Shown here piece by piece: positions 33,530 to 42,835 of a stretch of DNA of 64,000 nucleotides. Origin of the DNA: Virgisporangium aurantiacum (GTDB taxonomy: Bacteria; Actinomycetota; Actinomycetes; Mycobacteriales; Micromonosporaceae); NCBI RefSeq assembly GCF_016863635.1, contig NZ_BOPG01000061.1, positions 111,159-175,158 on the forward strand, given 5' to 3'. The notes under the pieces are model-generated. The model had not been told where the DNA came from. It made no database searches and saw nothing but the letters and a program-made list of their open reading frames with translations. Every line of letters starts with the position of its first letter. Within the stretch, counting starts at the first letter, position 1. A program made the position numbers and the translations under genes.

Positions 33530-34897
33530 CGGGTTCGTCATCAGGTCCTCGAAGGCGAGTTCGGACGCGCCGATGAGGCAGGCGTCGTCGCCGAGGGTGG
33601 GGACGCAGAGGCGGACCTCGCGGGAGACGGCCAGGACGTTGGTGGCGATCCGGGCCTGCACCTGGGGGGCGGCCGCGGGGTAGAGGTCGCGGAGCATGCC
33701 GCCGAAGATGACGACGCCGGGGTTGAACAGGTTGATCAGGTTGGCGACGCCGATGCCGAGCCAGTCGCCGACGTGCTGGACCGCGGGGTCGCCGGCGGCG
33801 ATCACGTCCCGGATCGCGTCGCGTCCCTCCTTCGTCGGGTGGCCGGCGCGGTCGAGGAGTGCGCGCTCGCCGACCTCGGCCTCCAGGCAGCCGCGCGAGC
33901 CGCAGTTGCACGGCCGGCCGTTCTCCGCCGGGTTCACGATGATATGTCCGAGCTCGCACCCGTAGCCGGCTTCGCCGTCGAGCAACCGGCCGCCGACGAT
34001 GATCCCGCCGCCGATGCCGACGTCGCCGTGCAGGTAGACCAGGTTCTGGTAGCCGATGCCGGCGCCGCGTAGGTGCTCGGCCCGCGCGCCGAGATGCGCC
34101 TCGTTGCCGACCGCGACGGGAAGGCCGAGGCCGAGGGCCTGGCCGAGTTCCGTGCCGAAGGCCTGGTCGACCCAGCCCATGTCGGGGGCGAGGCGGACCA
34201 TTCCGTCGTCGGGCCGGATCATTCCGCAGTAGGAGGCGGCGATTCCAACGCAGGCGCTACCGGCAGCGGGGGCGGCGGCAAAGGCGGAGGCGTCAACGGC
34301 GGAGGCGCCAGCGGCAGAGGCGCCAGCGGCGGCAGAGGCGGAGGCGCCAACGGCGGAGGCGCCAGCGGCAGAGGCGCCAGCGGCGGAGGCGCCAACGGCG
34401 GAGGCGGCAGAGGCAGAGGCGGCAGAGGCAGAGACGCCAGCGGCGGAGGCGCCAGCGGAAGCGGAAGCGGAAGCGAACAGTTCGCGGCCGAAAGCCGCCA
34501 GGACCCGGACCACCTCGTCCAGGTCGGCGCCCGCCCGCCGGCGCACCGCGACCCGCCGGTCGAGGACCCTGCCGCCGAGCCCCACCCGGGCGGCCACCAG
34601 CCGGTCGACCGCCACGTCGAAGGCCAGCACGTACGCCCGTTCCGGCACCGGCCGGACCACGAGCGACGGCCGCCCGGCGCGTCCGGTGACCCGGGGGCGC
34701 TCCTCCTCGACCAGGCCGGCGGCGGTGAGCTCGGCGGTCAGCGCCATGATCGTGCTGCGGTTGAGCCCCATCCGCCGCGCGAGCGTGGACCGCGAGGCGG
34801 GCCCGCCGAGGTGCACCAGGCGGAGCAGCGTGCCGAGGTTCCGGCGGCGGATCTCGTCCTGGAACCGCCCGACCTCCGAAACGTGCGAAAGAAACAT
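33518..34897 (-). CDS. ROK-family transcriptional repressor with Ala/Ser repeat insert
   Basis: 459 residues. The N-terminal winged helix (TLLRLVHLGGPASRSTLARRMGLNRSTIMALTAEL) marks a NagC/XylR-type ROK repressor. The ROK domain has the nucleotide motif VAFDVAV-like strand (AYVLAFDVAVDRLVAA), the HGDVGIGGGIIVGG sugar loop, and the zinc motif ELGHIIVNPAENGRPCNCGSRGCLEAEVG. Between about 145 and 205 lies an Ala/Ser/Gly run encoded by 15-bp repeats, inside the kinase-fold domain where ROK proteins have a loop. ATG 34897 overlaps the PhoD stop (TAATG), so the two are coupled. It probably responds to a sugar or phosphorylated sugar. Confidence 0.9.
   Translation of the reverse strand: MFLSHVSEVGRFQDEIRRRNLGTLLRLVHLGGPASRSTLARRMGLNRSTIMALTAELTAAGLVEEERPRVTGRAGRPSLVVRPVPERAYVLAFDVAVDRLVAARVGLGGRVLDRRVAVRRRAGADLDEVVRVLAAFGRELFASASASAGASAAGVSASAASASAASAVGASAAGASAAGASAVGASASAAAGASAAGASAVDASAFAAAPAAGSACVGIAASYCGMIRPDDGMVRLAPDMGWVDQAFGTELGQALGLGLPVAVGNEAHLGARAEHLRGAGIGYQNLVYLHGDVGIGGGIIVGGRLLDGEAGYGCELGHIIVNPAENGRPCNCGSRGCLEAEVGERALLDRAGHPTKEGRDAIRDVIAAGDPAVQHVGDWLGIGVANLINLFNPGVVIFGGMLRDLYPAAAPQVQARIATNVLAVSREVRLCVPTLGDDACLIGASELAFEDLMTNPLAV
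34290..34470. repeat. 15-bp tandem repeat in ROK gene
   Basis: Units of GGCGGAGGCGCCAGC and close variants (GGCAGAGGCGCCAGC, GGCGGAGGCGCCAAC) repeat through 34290-34470 with some 6-bp slippage. The minus-strand translation is Ala-Gly-Ala-Ser-Ala type pentads. The block interrupts the ROK domain in frame. Confidence 0.9.
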
Positions 34898-36447
34898 TAA
34901 ACCGGCTCGATTCCCCGCACACCGGCGGTTACGTGGAAGCGGCCCGCGGTGCGGATCGGCGACGTGGGGGCGCGGACCGTGTCGACGACGCGGAGCGCGG
35001 CGTCGAGGCCGTCCGGGGTGAGGTCGCAGACGAAGTAGCCGCGGCGGTTGTCGATGTAGCGCCAGTGCGGGCTCTCGGCCATGATCGGCGTCCAGTGCCT
35101 GGCGAACGCGGCGCGGTCGGGGTCGCCCTCGGAGGTCACCGAGCTGCCGACGAGTTCGGCGCCGACCACCGGGGTGTCGGGGCGGTCGAAGTCGGGGCGC
35201 AGGTCGCTGACCCAGGTGGCGTGGCGGTCGCCGGTGATGACGACCGGGTTGTTCACGGCCGGGAACCGCTCCAGCAGGCGCCGGCGCTGGGCGCGGTAGC
35301 CGTCCCAGTTGTCCCACTCCCACCACTCCTCCGGGCCGGCCTGGTGGTCGACCGAGGCCAGCTGGGTCTGGTTGGCGATCAGGTTCCACCGCGAAGAGCT
35401 GTGAAGGCCGTCCAGGAGCCAGCGTTCCTGCTCGTCGCCGGTCATGGTGCGGCCCGGCTCCTCGGCGACCCCGATCGACCCGGCGTGGCGGGAGCGGTAC
35501 TGCCGGGTGTCGAGGACGTGCAGCGTGGCCAGGTCGCCGAGGGCGAGCCGACGGAAGATCCGGGCGCTCGACCCGCGCGGCCTGGCGGACGCGCGGAGCG
35601 GCATGTGCTCCCAGTACGCCTGGAGGGCGGCGGTGCGCCGGGCCTTGAAGCCCTCGGGCGTCTGCTGGTCGGGGTCCTGCGGGTACTCGCCCTGCCAGTT
35701 GTTGTCGACCTCGTGGTCGTCGAGGGTGACGATCCACGGCGCGGCGGCGTGCGCCCGCTGGAGTTCGGGGTCCGCCTTGTAGTGGGCGTATCGCGCCCGG
35801 TAGCCGGCGATGGTGGCGGGCTCGTCGGTGCCGTCGTGCCGGCGGAGGGCCTTCGGATCGGCCCGGTCCTCGTAGATGTAGTCGCCGAGGAACGCGACGA
35901 AGTCGACCTCCTCGGCGACGAGGTGCGGGTACGCGGTGTAATAGCCGGCCTGGTAATTCTGGCAGCTGGCAAAAGCAAAACGGATTTTTTGGACGCCCAC
36001 AGCAGGTGCCGTCCAGGTGCGACCGGTGGGTGACGCCTCACCGTTGGCGAGGAAGCGGTAGAAGTACCAGCGGTGCGCGTCGAGGCCGGCGACCTCCACG
36101 TGCACCGAGTGCCCGAGGCGCGGCTCGGCGGTCGCGGTGCCCCGGGCGGCGAGGCGGGTGAACCGCTCGTCGTGGGCGACCTCCCAGCGCACGTCGACCG
36201 GTCGGGACGGCATGCGGCCCTCCGGCGCGAGACGGGTCCACAGCACCACGCCGTCGGGCGCGGGGTCCCCGGACGCGACGCCGAGCGTGAACAGGCCGGC
36301 GGGCAGCGGTTCGTCGGGCCCCGGCCGGGGGACGGCGCGCAGCACGTCGCCGGCCAGCAGAGCCGGACCGGCGAACACCCCCAGGGCCACCTTCCCCGCG
36401 TCGGCGACGAACCGACGCCGCTCGATCGGGTACGACATGCCCGGCAT
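34897..36447 (-). CDS. phoD: PhoD-type alkaline phosphatase/phosphodiesterase
   Basis: 516 residues. A Tat-like signal is visible (PIERRRFVADAGKVALGVFAGPALLAGDV). The PhoD_N domain follows (FTLGVASGDPAPDGVVLWTRL), then the metallophosphatase with SCQNYQAGYYTAYPHL, FLGDYIYED, TLDDHEVDNNWQ and VITGDRHATW supplying metal ligands. The family uses Ca2+/Fe3+ outside the cell to release phosphate from esters and teichoic acid. It is upstream of and coupled to the ROK repressor by a 1-bp overlap, an unusual pairing; phosphate control is not evident from the promoter. ATG 36438 is a possible alternative start. Confidence 0.9.
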   Translation of the reverse strand: MPGMSYPIERRRFVADAGKVALGVFAGPALLAGDVLRAVPRPGPDEPLPAGLFTLGVASGDPAPDGVVLWTRLAPEGRMPSRPVDVRWEVAHDERFTRLAARGTATAEPRLGHSVHVEVAGLDAHRWYFYRFLANGEASPTGRTWTAPAVGVQKIRFAFASCQNYQAGYYTAYPHLVAEEVDFVAFLGDYIYEDRADPKALRRHDGTDEPATIAGYRARYAHYKADPELQRAHAAAPWIVTLDDHEVDNNWQGEYPQDPDQQTPEGFKARRTAALQAYWEHMPLRASARPRGSSARIFRRLALGDLATLHVLDTRQYRSRHAGSIGVAEEPGRTMTGDEQERWLLDGLHSSSRWNLIANQTQLASVDHQAGPEEWWEWDNWDGYRAQRRRLLERFPAVNNPVVITGDRHATWVSDLRPDFDRPDTPVVGAELVGSSVTSEGDPDRAAFARHWTPIMAESPHWRYIDNRRGYFVCDLTPDGLDAALRVVDTVRAPTSPIRTAGRFHVTAGVRGIEPV

Positions 36448-36483
36448 CCGGGAATGCTATTCCCTCATGGCAGGATCGGCCCG

Positions 36484-37455
36484 GTGACGAGGGACGGGAT
36501 TGCGGGCGGGTTGCTCGGGGTGCACGCGGGGGACTCGCTCGGTGCGACCGTGGAGTTCAAGGCGTGGAGCGAGATCAGGGTCCAGTACCCGGACGGGGTG
36601 CGCGACATCGTCGGTGGCGGGCCGTTCAACTGGCCGGCCGGTCATGCCACCGACGACACCGATCTGACCCGCGCGGTGCTGCTCGCGTACCTGGAGCCGG
36701 GCGCGGATCTGGTGCGGACCGCCGCCGACCACATGGTCGACTGGTACGAGGGTGCCTGGCCGGGCCGGAAACCGGGGCAGCGGCCGGCCGACGTCGGCAA
36801 CGCCACGGCCTGGGGACTGCGGAAGTACGTCCGCACCGGCGATCCGCGTGACGCGGGTGCGGGCCGGGGCAAGGCCGGCAACGGCTCGCTGATGCGCTGC
36901 GTCCCCACCGCTCTTGCCGTGACGGACCGCGACCGCCGCGTGCGCGAGTCGATGGAGATCTCCGCGATCACCCACGACGACGAGCGCTGCACGGTGGCGT
37001 GCGCCGCGTACAACGAGATCGCGGCGGCGCTGCTCGCCGGCGCGTCCCCGGCCGACGCGGTCACCGAGGGCCGCGACACCGCCGCCGCCCTCGACGCCCC
37101 GGTGGTCGCCGACGCGATCGAATCCGGCCGCGCAATGCGGCCGGCGGTGCTGGCGGCGTCCGGGCCCGGCGACGCGTTCCCCGGCGGGGCCGGCGGCTAC
37201 GTGCTGGAGTCCCTGACCCTGGCCGTCGCGGCCGTGCTCGACCCCCGCCCGTACCCCGACGTGGTGATCGACGTCGTGCGGGTGGGCCGCGACACCGACA
37301 CCAACGGCGCCATCGCCGGCGGCCTGCTGGGCATCCGCGACGGCGCCGCCGCGATCCCGTCCGCGTGGGTCGCGAAGCTGCAGTTCGCCGACGAGTTCAC
37401 CGCGGCGGCGGAGACGCTGGCTACGAGATCGCCATCGGGCCCGTCGTTCCGGTGA
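36484..37455 (+). CDS. ADP-ribosylglycohydrolase-family protein
   Basis: 323 residues. The N-terminal GGLLGVHAGDSLGATVEF and TDDTDLTRAVLLAYL and the C-terminal RVGRDTDTNGAIAGGLLGIRDG carry the paired Mg-binding acids of the DraG/ARH family. It likely removes ADP-ribose from proteins or small acceptors. GTG 36484 is preferred: AGGATC precedes it and the resulting N-terminus (TRDGIAGG) is family-like. The 3' end overlaps the convergent lipoprotein by 35 bp. No ADP-ribosyltransferase is seen in this window. Confidence 0.85.
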   Translation: MTRDGIAGGLLGVHAGDSLGATVEFKAWSEIRVQYPDGVRDIVGGGPFNWPAGHATDDTDLTRAVLLAYLEPGADLVRTAADHMVDWYEGAWPGRKPGQRPADVGNATAWGLRKYVRTGDPRDAGAGRGKAGNGSLMRCVPTALAVTDRDRRVRESMEISAITHDDERCTVACAAYNEIAAALLAGASPADAVTEGRDTAAALDAPVVADAIESGRAMRPAVLAASGPGDAFPGGAGGYVLESLTLAVAAVLDPRPYPDVVIDVVRVGRDTDTNGAIAGGLLGIRDGAAAIPSAWVAKLQFADEFTAAAETLATRSPSGPSFR

Positions 37456-37999
37456 CGGTCCAGCCGGCGGGGTCACGGCGCAGCACGTAGGTGAACCAGG
37501 TCGCGCCCAGGCAGGCGACGAACCCGTGCACCGCGACCTCCGCGGTGTCGGAGCCGGTGTCGGCACCGGTGGCCTTCGCCGGGCCGAGCGCGATGAAGAC
37601 GCCGTTCTCGCGCACCACCTTGCAGGAATCCTCACCAGGGGTGGTGGCGGCGTCGAGGCTCGACACGAACCGCACGTCCCCGCCGACACGGGTCGCGATC
37701 CGCTGCTGCTGTTCGGCCGAGAGGGGGGTTGTGGCTTCATTGGCGGCCTGGGGTGAGGCCGCCGCCGGATCGAGCCGGTCGAGCACGAACACCACCGGGA
37801 ACGTGGTGCCGGAGAAGGAGTTCTCCGAGCCGGTGAGGTAGCGGCTGATCGCCGCCGCGTAGACGTCGACCGGGTCGGATCCGGACACCGGCGGGGACGA
37901 CGACGGGGCGGGCGACGGACCGTAGTCGACGATCGGCGCGGGCCGACCGCATCCGGCGGCCGCGAGCACAACCAGCACAGCGACGAGCGCGCGTCTCAT
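37421..37999 (-). CDS. predicted lipoprotein of unknown function
   Basis: 192 residues. The signal peptide ends with lipobox LAAAGC (RRALVAVLVVLAAAGCGRP), so it should be anchored to the membrane by its N-terminal Cys. A Pro/Ser linker (SPAPSSSPPVSGS) follows. The folded part (DVYAAAISRYLTGSENSFSGTTFPVVFVLDRL and EVAVHGFVACLGATWFTYVLRRD) has two Cys that may pair. I do not recognise the domain. Regulation unknown. Confidence 0.75.
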   Translation of the reverse strand: MRRALVAVLVVLAAAGCGRPAPIVDYGPSPAPSSSPPVSGSDPVDVYAAAISRYLTGSENSFSGTTFPVVFVLDRLDPAAASPQAANEATTPLSAEQQQRIATRVGGDVRFVSSLDAATTPGEDSCKVVRENGVFIALGPAKATGADTGSDTAEVAVHGFVACLGATWFTYVLRRDPAGWTVTGTTGPMAIS

Positions 38000-38035
38000 G
38001 GCCCTACGACGCGCGTCACCCCGACGCGGTTCCCG

Positions 38036-38494
38036 TCAGATCACCCAGATTCCGCCGCGCATCAGCGTGCGGCCGGCGATCTCGTTGACCTCGCGCCAGG
38101 CCAGGATCCGCTGCGGCGCGAGAACCAGGTACGCGTACCCGTCGGGCGACTGCCGCGGGTCCCAGTCGGACTGGGTGGCGTACCCGTCGGCCAGGTCGGC
38201 GGGGGCGTCGGCCACCGGCACGGCGGTGTCGAGCGTCGCGTCGATCATCACCACGTCGCGGGTCGTGCCGAGGCCGATCCTGGCCCGTCCGGACGCGGCG
38301 ATGTTCCGGGCCGTCACCGAGGCCAGGTCCACGGCGATCGCGAGGCGGGCGCCGGTCCAGTACAGGGACAGGGGGACGAGGTGGGCGCCGGCCGGGCCCG
38401 CCGTGGCCACCCAGCCGTCGAGGACGGGGGTGGTCAGGCGGGCGAGCGTGTCGGCCTTGCGCTGTTGGGCGGTGCGGGGTTCAGGATGCGGCAC
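38036..38494 (-). CDS. PPOX-family flavin/F420-binding protein
   Basis: 152 residues from GTG 38494. The split-barrel PPOX fold is suggested by KADTLARLTTPVLDGWVATAGPAGAHLVPLSLYWTGARLAIAV and TARNIAASGRARIGLGTT. Such proteins bind FMN, F420 or heme and include deazaflavin-dependent reductases. The start choice is guided by CATACT, a -10-like hexamer 7 nt upstream of GTG 38494; GTG 38500 would add 2 residues. It overlaps the 3' end of the FAD monooxygenase by 14 bp and may be expressed with it. Confidence 0.75.
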   Translation of the reverse strand: MPHPEPRTAQQRKADTLARLTTPVLDGWVATAGPAGAHLVPLSLYWTGARLAIAVDLASVTARNIAASGRARIGLGTTRDVVMIDATLDTAVPVADAPADLADGYATQSDWDPRQSPDGYAYLVLAPQRILAWREVNEIAGRTLMRGGIWVI

Positions 38495-39896
38495 GCGCAC
38501 CAGTATGCGACCACTCCCCGAGCGCCGCGTCGAGGTCGGCGGGTGTCGGTGTGCGGTCGGACGCCCACGCCACGTACCCGTCCGGGCGGACGAGCACCGC
38601 CGCCGGGCCGGTCAGCTGCGCCGACGTCACCGCGCCCGGCACGGCCTCGCGGGCCACCGCGACGAAGCGACCGTCGCGCAGCAGTTCGTAGAGGCGGGTG
38701 CCCTCGCAGTCCAGGTCGGGCATGCGGCGGCCGACCCACGCGTGGCCGCCCCGGCGCGGGTACCGGATGCCGATGCCGCTCATGCGCTCGGCCATCGCCA
38801 GGCGGCTGCGGTGGAACCGCAGGATGGTCCGGATGGCGGTCGCCTGCAGCGCGTTGCGGATTCGCGACTGGCCGAGGACCAGCCGGTTGAACATGTCGGT
38901 CAGCCGGAGCACCTGCTCACCGACCGGGTGCCGTTCCCCCTCGTAGCTGTCGAGCAGCCACTCCGGGGCGGTGCCGTGCACGGCCTCGGCGAGCTTCCAG
39001 CCGAGGTTCATGGCGTCCTGGATCCCGGTGTTCATGCCCTGCCCGCCCAGCGGCGAGTGGACGTGCGCCGCGTCGCCGGCGAGGAACACCCGACCGACGC
39101 GGTACCGTGCCGCCTGCCGCCGCTCGCTGAGGAACCGCGTCGTCCACCGGGGTTCGCCCATGCCGAGGTCACCACCGGCGATGCGCCGGAACGCGTCGGC
39201 CATCTCGGCCCGGGTCACCGGCTCGGTCAGCGGCGCCCGTTCGCGGGCCCGGTCCCAGGCGATGACGCGGAACCAGCCGTCGCCGAACGGCACGGAGATG
39301 ACGGCGCCCTCGGTGTTCGTCCGCGCGAACATCGCCTCCTCCGGCGGCTCCGACAGTTGCACGTCGGCGAGCAGGATGTGCGTCTCGTACTGCTTTCCGG
39401 CGAACGGCACCCCGAGCAGCCGGCGCACGGCGCTGCGGGACCCGTCGCAGCCGACCACGTACCGGGCCCGCTCGGCGGCACCGGTCGTCTGCACCGTGAC
39501 GCCGTCGGCGTCCTCTTCCAGGGCGACGACCTCGACCCCGCGCACGATCTCGACGCCCAGCCGCTTCGCCCGCGCCTGGAGGACCCGCTCGGTGGCGCTC
39601 TGCGGGGCGATGAGCAGCATCGGGTACCGGCTGTCGAGGATCTCCAGGTCGAGCGACGCGCCCGGCACGGGTGCGAGGTTTTCGATGCGCACGCCGCGCA
39701 GCAGCACGTCGTCGGCCATCCCGCGGGCGTCGAGCAGTTCCAGGGTGCGGGCGTGCACGGCGAACGCCCGGGTGATGTTGGGCTCCTCGGCGCGGCGCTC
39801 CAGCACCCGGCAGCGCACGCCGGCGAGCGCGAGTTCGCACGCCAGCGCGAGACCGGTGGGCCCGGCGCCGACCACGATGACATCGGCGGAATTCAT
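38481..39896 (-). CDS. class A FAD-dependent aromatic monooxygenase
   Basis: 471 residues. The FAD motif VIVVGAGPTGLALACELALAG, the DG motif GCDGSRSAVRRLLG and the GD motif VFLAGDAAHVHSPLGGQGMNTGIQDAMNLGWKLA place it with the PheA/TetX/Rox group of flavin hydroxylases. The C-terminal ~80 residues resemble the degenerate thioredoxin-like cap of this group. Candidates include rifampicin-type or polyketide hydroxylases; the substrate is not shown. GAAGGAGGAG precedes ATG 39896. It is divergent from a large LuxR regulator with 101 bp between, a typical regulator-target pair. Confidence 0.9.
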   Translation of the reverse strand: MNSADVIVVGAGPTGLALACELALAGVRCRVLERRAEEPNITRAFAVHARTLELLDARGMADDVLLRGVRIENLAPVPGASLDLEILDSRYPMLLIAPQSATERVLQARAKRLGVEIVRGVEVVALEEDADGVTVQTTGAAERARYVVGCDGSRSAVRRLLGVPFAGKQYETHILLADVQLSEPPEEAMFARTNTEGAVISVPFGDGWFRVIAWDRARERAPLTEPVTRAEMADAFRRIAGGDLGMGEPRWTTRFLSERRQAARYRVGRVFLAGDAAHVHSPLGGQGMNTGIQDAMNLGWKLAEAVHGTAPEWLLDSYEGERHPVGEQVLRLTDMFNRLVLGQSRIRNALQATAIRTILRFHRSRLAMAERMSGIGIRYPRRGGHAWVGRRMPDLDCEGTRLYELLRDGRFVAVAREAVPGAVTSAQLTGPAAVLVRPDGYVAWASDRTPTPADLDAALGEWSHTGARAAS

Positions 39897-39997
39897 GGCT
39901 CCTCCTTCATGGTTTGAGGCCACCGATGCTGTCGAAAATGAACGGACGCTCGAATCAGCGAAACCACCGGTGTCGATGGACCCCGTACGATCGGGCC

Positions 39998-42835
39998 ATG
40001 CTGCACGGCCGGCTGCGGGAGCGCACGGTCCTCGACGACCTGCTGGCGGCGGCCCGGTCCGGCCGCAGCGGCGCGCTGGTGCTGCGGGGCGAGGCCGGCA
40101 TCGGCAAGTCGGCGCTGCTGGCGTACGCCGCCGGGGCGGCGGCCGACCTGCGGGTGCTGCGCTGCGCCGGGATCGAGTCGGAGTCGGAGTTCCCGTTCGC
40201 CGCGGTCCACCAGGTGCTGCGGCCGCTCACCGGCCTGATCGACGCGATACCGGCCCGGCAGGCCGAGGCGTTGCGGGCCGCGTTCGGAGCGGCACCGGCT
40301 GCCGGCGGCGACCGGTTCCTCGTCTCGCTGGCGGTGCTGAGCGTGCTCGCCGAGGCCGCCGAGGAGCGGCCGGTGCTGTGTTTGATAGACGACGCTCACT
40401 GGCTCGACGGCGCGTCCGCCGACGCGCTCACGTTCGTCGCCCGCCGCCTCGACGCCGACGGCGTCGCGCTGGTCTTCGCCGCCCGCGACGGGTTCGCCGC
40501 GCCGGGTCTCCCCGAGCTCACCGTGACCGGCCTCGATCGGGCCGAAGCGGGCGCGCTGCTGGCCGAGCGGTCGGCGGTGGAGCTTCCGGACGCGGTGCGT
40601 GACAGCGTCGTCGCCAGCACGGCCGGCAACCCGCTGGCGCTGCTCGAACTGCCAGCCGCGCTGACGAAGGCCCAGCTCAGTGGCCATTCGCCGCTGCCCG
40701 ACCGGCTGCCGGTGAGCGCGGAGGTCGAGCAGGTGTTCCTCGACCGGGTCCGCCGCCAGGACGCGCCGACCCAGACCCTGCTGCTGGTGGCGGCGGCCGA
40801 GGAGACCGGCGATCTGGCCCTGGTGCTGCGCGCGGCGGCCACGCTGGGCGCGGCCGCCGGCGCCCTCGACGCCGCCGAAAGCGCCGGGCTCCTTCGGGTG
40901 GACGCCCACCGCGTCGCCTTCCGCCATCCGCTGGTCCGCACGGCGGTGTACCGCGGCGCGACCTTCTGGCAGCGCCGGCAGGCGCAGGAGGCGCTGGCCG
41001 ACGCGCTGACCGGCGAGGACGACCGGGACCGGCGCGCCTGGCACCGGGCGGCGGCCGCCCTCGGTCCGGACGAGTCGGTGGCGGCGGAGCTGTGCCACTC
41101 GGCCGACCGGGCCCGGCAACGGGGCGGTCACGCCGCCGCGGCGTCGGCCTACGAACGGTCGGCGGCGCTCACCGCGTCCGCTGAACTGCGTGCCGCCCGG
41201 CTGGCCGACGCGGCCGACGCCGCCTGGCTGGCCGGCACCCCCGACCGGGCCCGGACCCTCCTCGACCGGGCCGGCCCGCTGGCCCGGGATCCGTTGCTGC
41301 GGGCCCGGTTGGAGCACCTCCGCGGCTCGATCGAGGCCGCCTGTGGCACGCCGTCGACCGCGTTCGCCGTCCTGGTCGCCGGCGCCGAACCGGTGGCGGC
41401 GCTCGCGCCGGACCTCGCCGCCCGGATGCTGACCGAGGCCGGGCAGGCGGCCTGGCTGGGCGGCGACGCGCCCGGCCTGCACGAGGTCGGCCGGCGGCTG
41501 GCCGCGCTGGACGGCGCCGTGCCGTTGAGCGCGGAACTGGTGCGCGGCCTCGACAACCTGCTCAGCGGCGACCCCGCCGAGGCCGCCCGGCACCTCCGGG
41601 CCGTGGCAAGCGCGGGCTCCGGCGCCGGCGGCCCGGCCGCGCCGCCCGGCCCGCCGGCCGCGGATGGCCAGGCCGGGCCGCCGGCCGCCACCGCAACGCC
41701 GGCCGCCGCCGGGCCGCCAGCGGATCCCCGGGCCGCGATGCTCATCGCCACCGGCGCGACCTTCCTCGGCGACGACGCCGTCGCCATCGCCCTGTTCACC
41801 GCGGCCGTCACCCGGGCCCGGTCGGCCGGTGCGATGACCGCCCTGCCGTGGCTGCTCGCCCCGCTGTCCTCGCTCGGCGCCTGGACGAGCCGCTACGCGG
41901 CGGCGACCGGCGACGTCACCGAGGGGCTGCGGATCGCCGAGGAGACCGGGCAGGAGAACCCGGCCGCCCACCTGCGGGCCGTGCTTGCCTGGCTGGCCGC
42001 GGTGCACGGGCACGAGGACGACTGCCGGACGCACGCCACGGCGGCCCTGGCCCGGGCGCTGGGGCAGCGGCTCGGCCCGGCGGCGGGCATCGCGTCCTGG
42101 GCGCTGGCGCTGCTCGATCTCGGCGCCGGGCGTCCCGCCGAGGCCCGCGACCGGCTGGCGGCGCTGGCCGTCGCCGGCCCGGGGGAGTCCCACCCGATGG
42201 TCGGCATCTTCTCCGCGGCCGACCTGGTCGAGGCGGCCGTCCGCACCGACGAACCGGCCACCGCCCGGCAGGCGCTTGGCCGGCTCGAAACCTGGGCCGC
42301 GCACTCCGGTTCGGCCTGGGGGAGCGCGCTGGTCGCGCGGTGCCGGGGGTTGCTGGACGCCGACGACCGCCACTTCGCCGACGCGCTGGCCACGCACGCC
42401 CGCGGCGGCCGGCCGTTCGACACCGCCCGCACCGAGCTGCTGTTCGGCGAGCACCTGCGCCGGCGTCGACGGCGGGCCGACGCGCGCCGGCACCTGCGCG
42501 CCGCCCACGAGACGTTCGAGCGGCTCGGCCTGCCGACCTGGGCCGACCAGGCGGGCGCCGAACTGCGCGCCACCGGCGAGACGGCGCGCAGGCGCGAGCC
42601 GGGCACGCCGACCCGGCTGACGCCGCAGGAGGTGCAGATCGTGCGGATGGTGAGCACCGGCGCCACCAACCGTGAGGTGGCCGCCCAGCTGTTCCTCAGC
42701 CCGCGCACGGTCGACTACCACCTGCGCAAGGTGTTCACCAAGCTCGATCTCACCTCACGGGCGGAGCTGATCCTGCGCGCCGGTGACTTCACTGATGCGA
42801 CGGTCAGCGCATCTCCTGTACGGCAACCCGGATGA
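39998..42835 (+). CDS. LAL-type LuxR regulator (large ATPase)
   Basis: 945 residues. Walker A GEAGIGKSA (31-39), Walker B VLCLIDDAHWLD, a long helical TPR-like middle, and a C-terminal LuxR domain (RLTPQEVQIVRMVSTGATNREVAAQLFLSPRTVDYHLRKVFTKLDL) define the LAL class. A Gly/Ala/Pro insert near residues 541-580 interrupts the helical middle. ATG 39998 has TACGAT 6 nt upstream, a leaderless pattern. It is divergent from the flavin monooxygenase, its likely target. Its 3' end overlaps the convergent giant membrane gene by 32 bp. Confidence 0.9.
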   Translation: MLHGRLRERTVLDDLLAAARSGRSGALVLRGEAGIGKSALLAYAAGAAADLRVLRCAGIESESEFPFAAVHQVLRPLTGLIDAIPARQAEALRAAFGAAPAAGGDRFLVSLAVLSVLAEAAEERPVLCLIDDAHWLDGASADALTFVARRLDADGVALVFAARDGFAAPGLPELTVTGLDRAEAGALLAERSAVELPDAVRDSVVASTAGNPLALLELPAALTKAQLSGHSPLPDRLPVSAEVEQVFLDRVRRQDAPTQTLLLVAAAEETGDLALVLRAAATLGAAAGALDAAESAGLLRVDAHRVAFRHPLVRTAVYRGATFWQRRQAQEALADALTGEDDRDRRAWHRAAAALGPDESVAAELCHSADRARQRGGHAAAASAYERSAALTASAELRAARLADAADAAWLAGTPDRARTLLDRAGPLARDPLLRARLEHLRGSIEAACGTPSTAFAVLVAGAEPVAALAPDLAARMLTEAGQAAWLGGDAPGLHEVGRRLAALDGAVPLSAELVRGLDNLLSGDPAEAARHLRAVASAGSGAGGPAAPPGPPAADGQAGPPAATATPAAAGPPADPRAAMLIATGATFLGDDAVAIALFTAAVTRARSAGAMTALPWLLAPLSSLGAWTSRYAAATGDVTEGLRIAEETGQENPAAHLRAVLAWLAAVHGHEDDCRTHATAALARALGQRLGPAAGIASWALALLDLGAGRPAEARDRLAALAVAGPGESHPMVGIFSAADLVEAAVRTDEPATARQALGRLETWAAHSGSAWGSALVARCRGLLDADDRHFADALATHARGGRPFDTARTELLFGEHLRRRRRRADARRHLRAAHETFERLGLPTWADQAGAELRATGETARRREPGTPTRLTPQEVQIVRMVSTGATNREVAAQLFLSPRTVDYHLRKVFTKLDLTSRAELILRAGDFTDATVSASPVRQPG

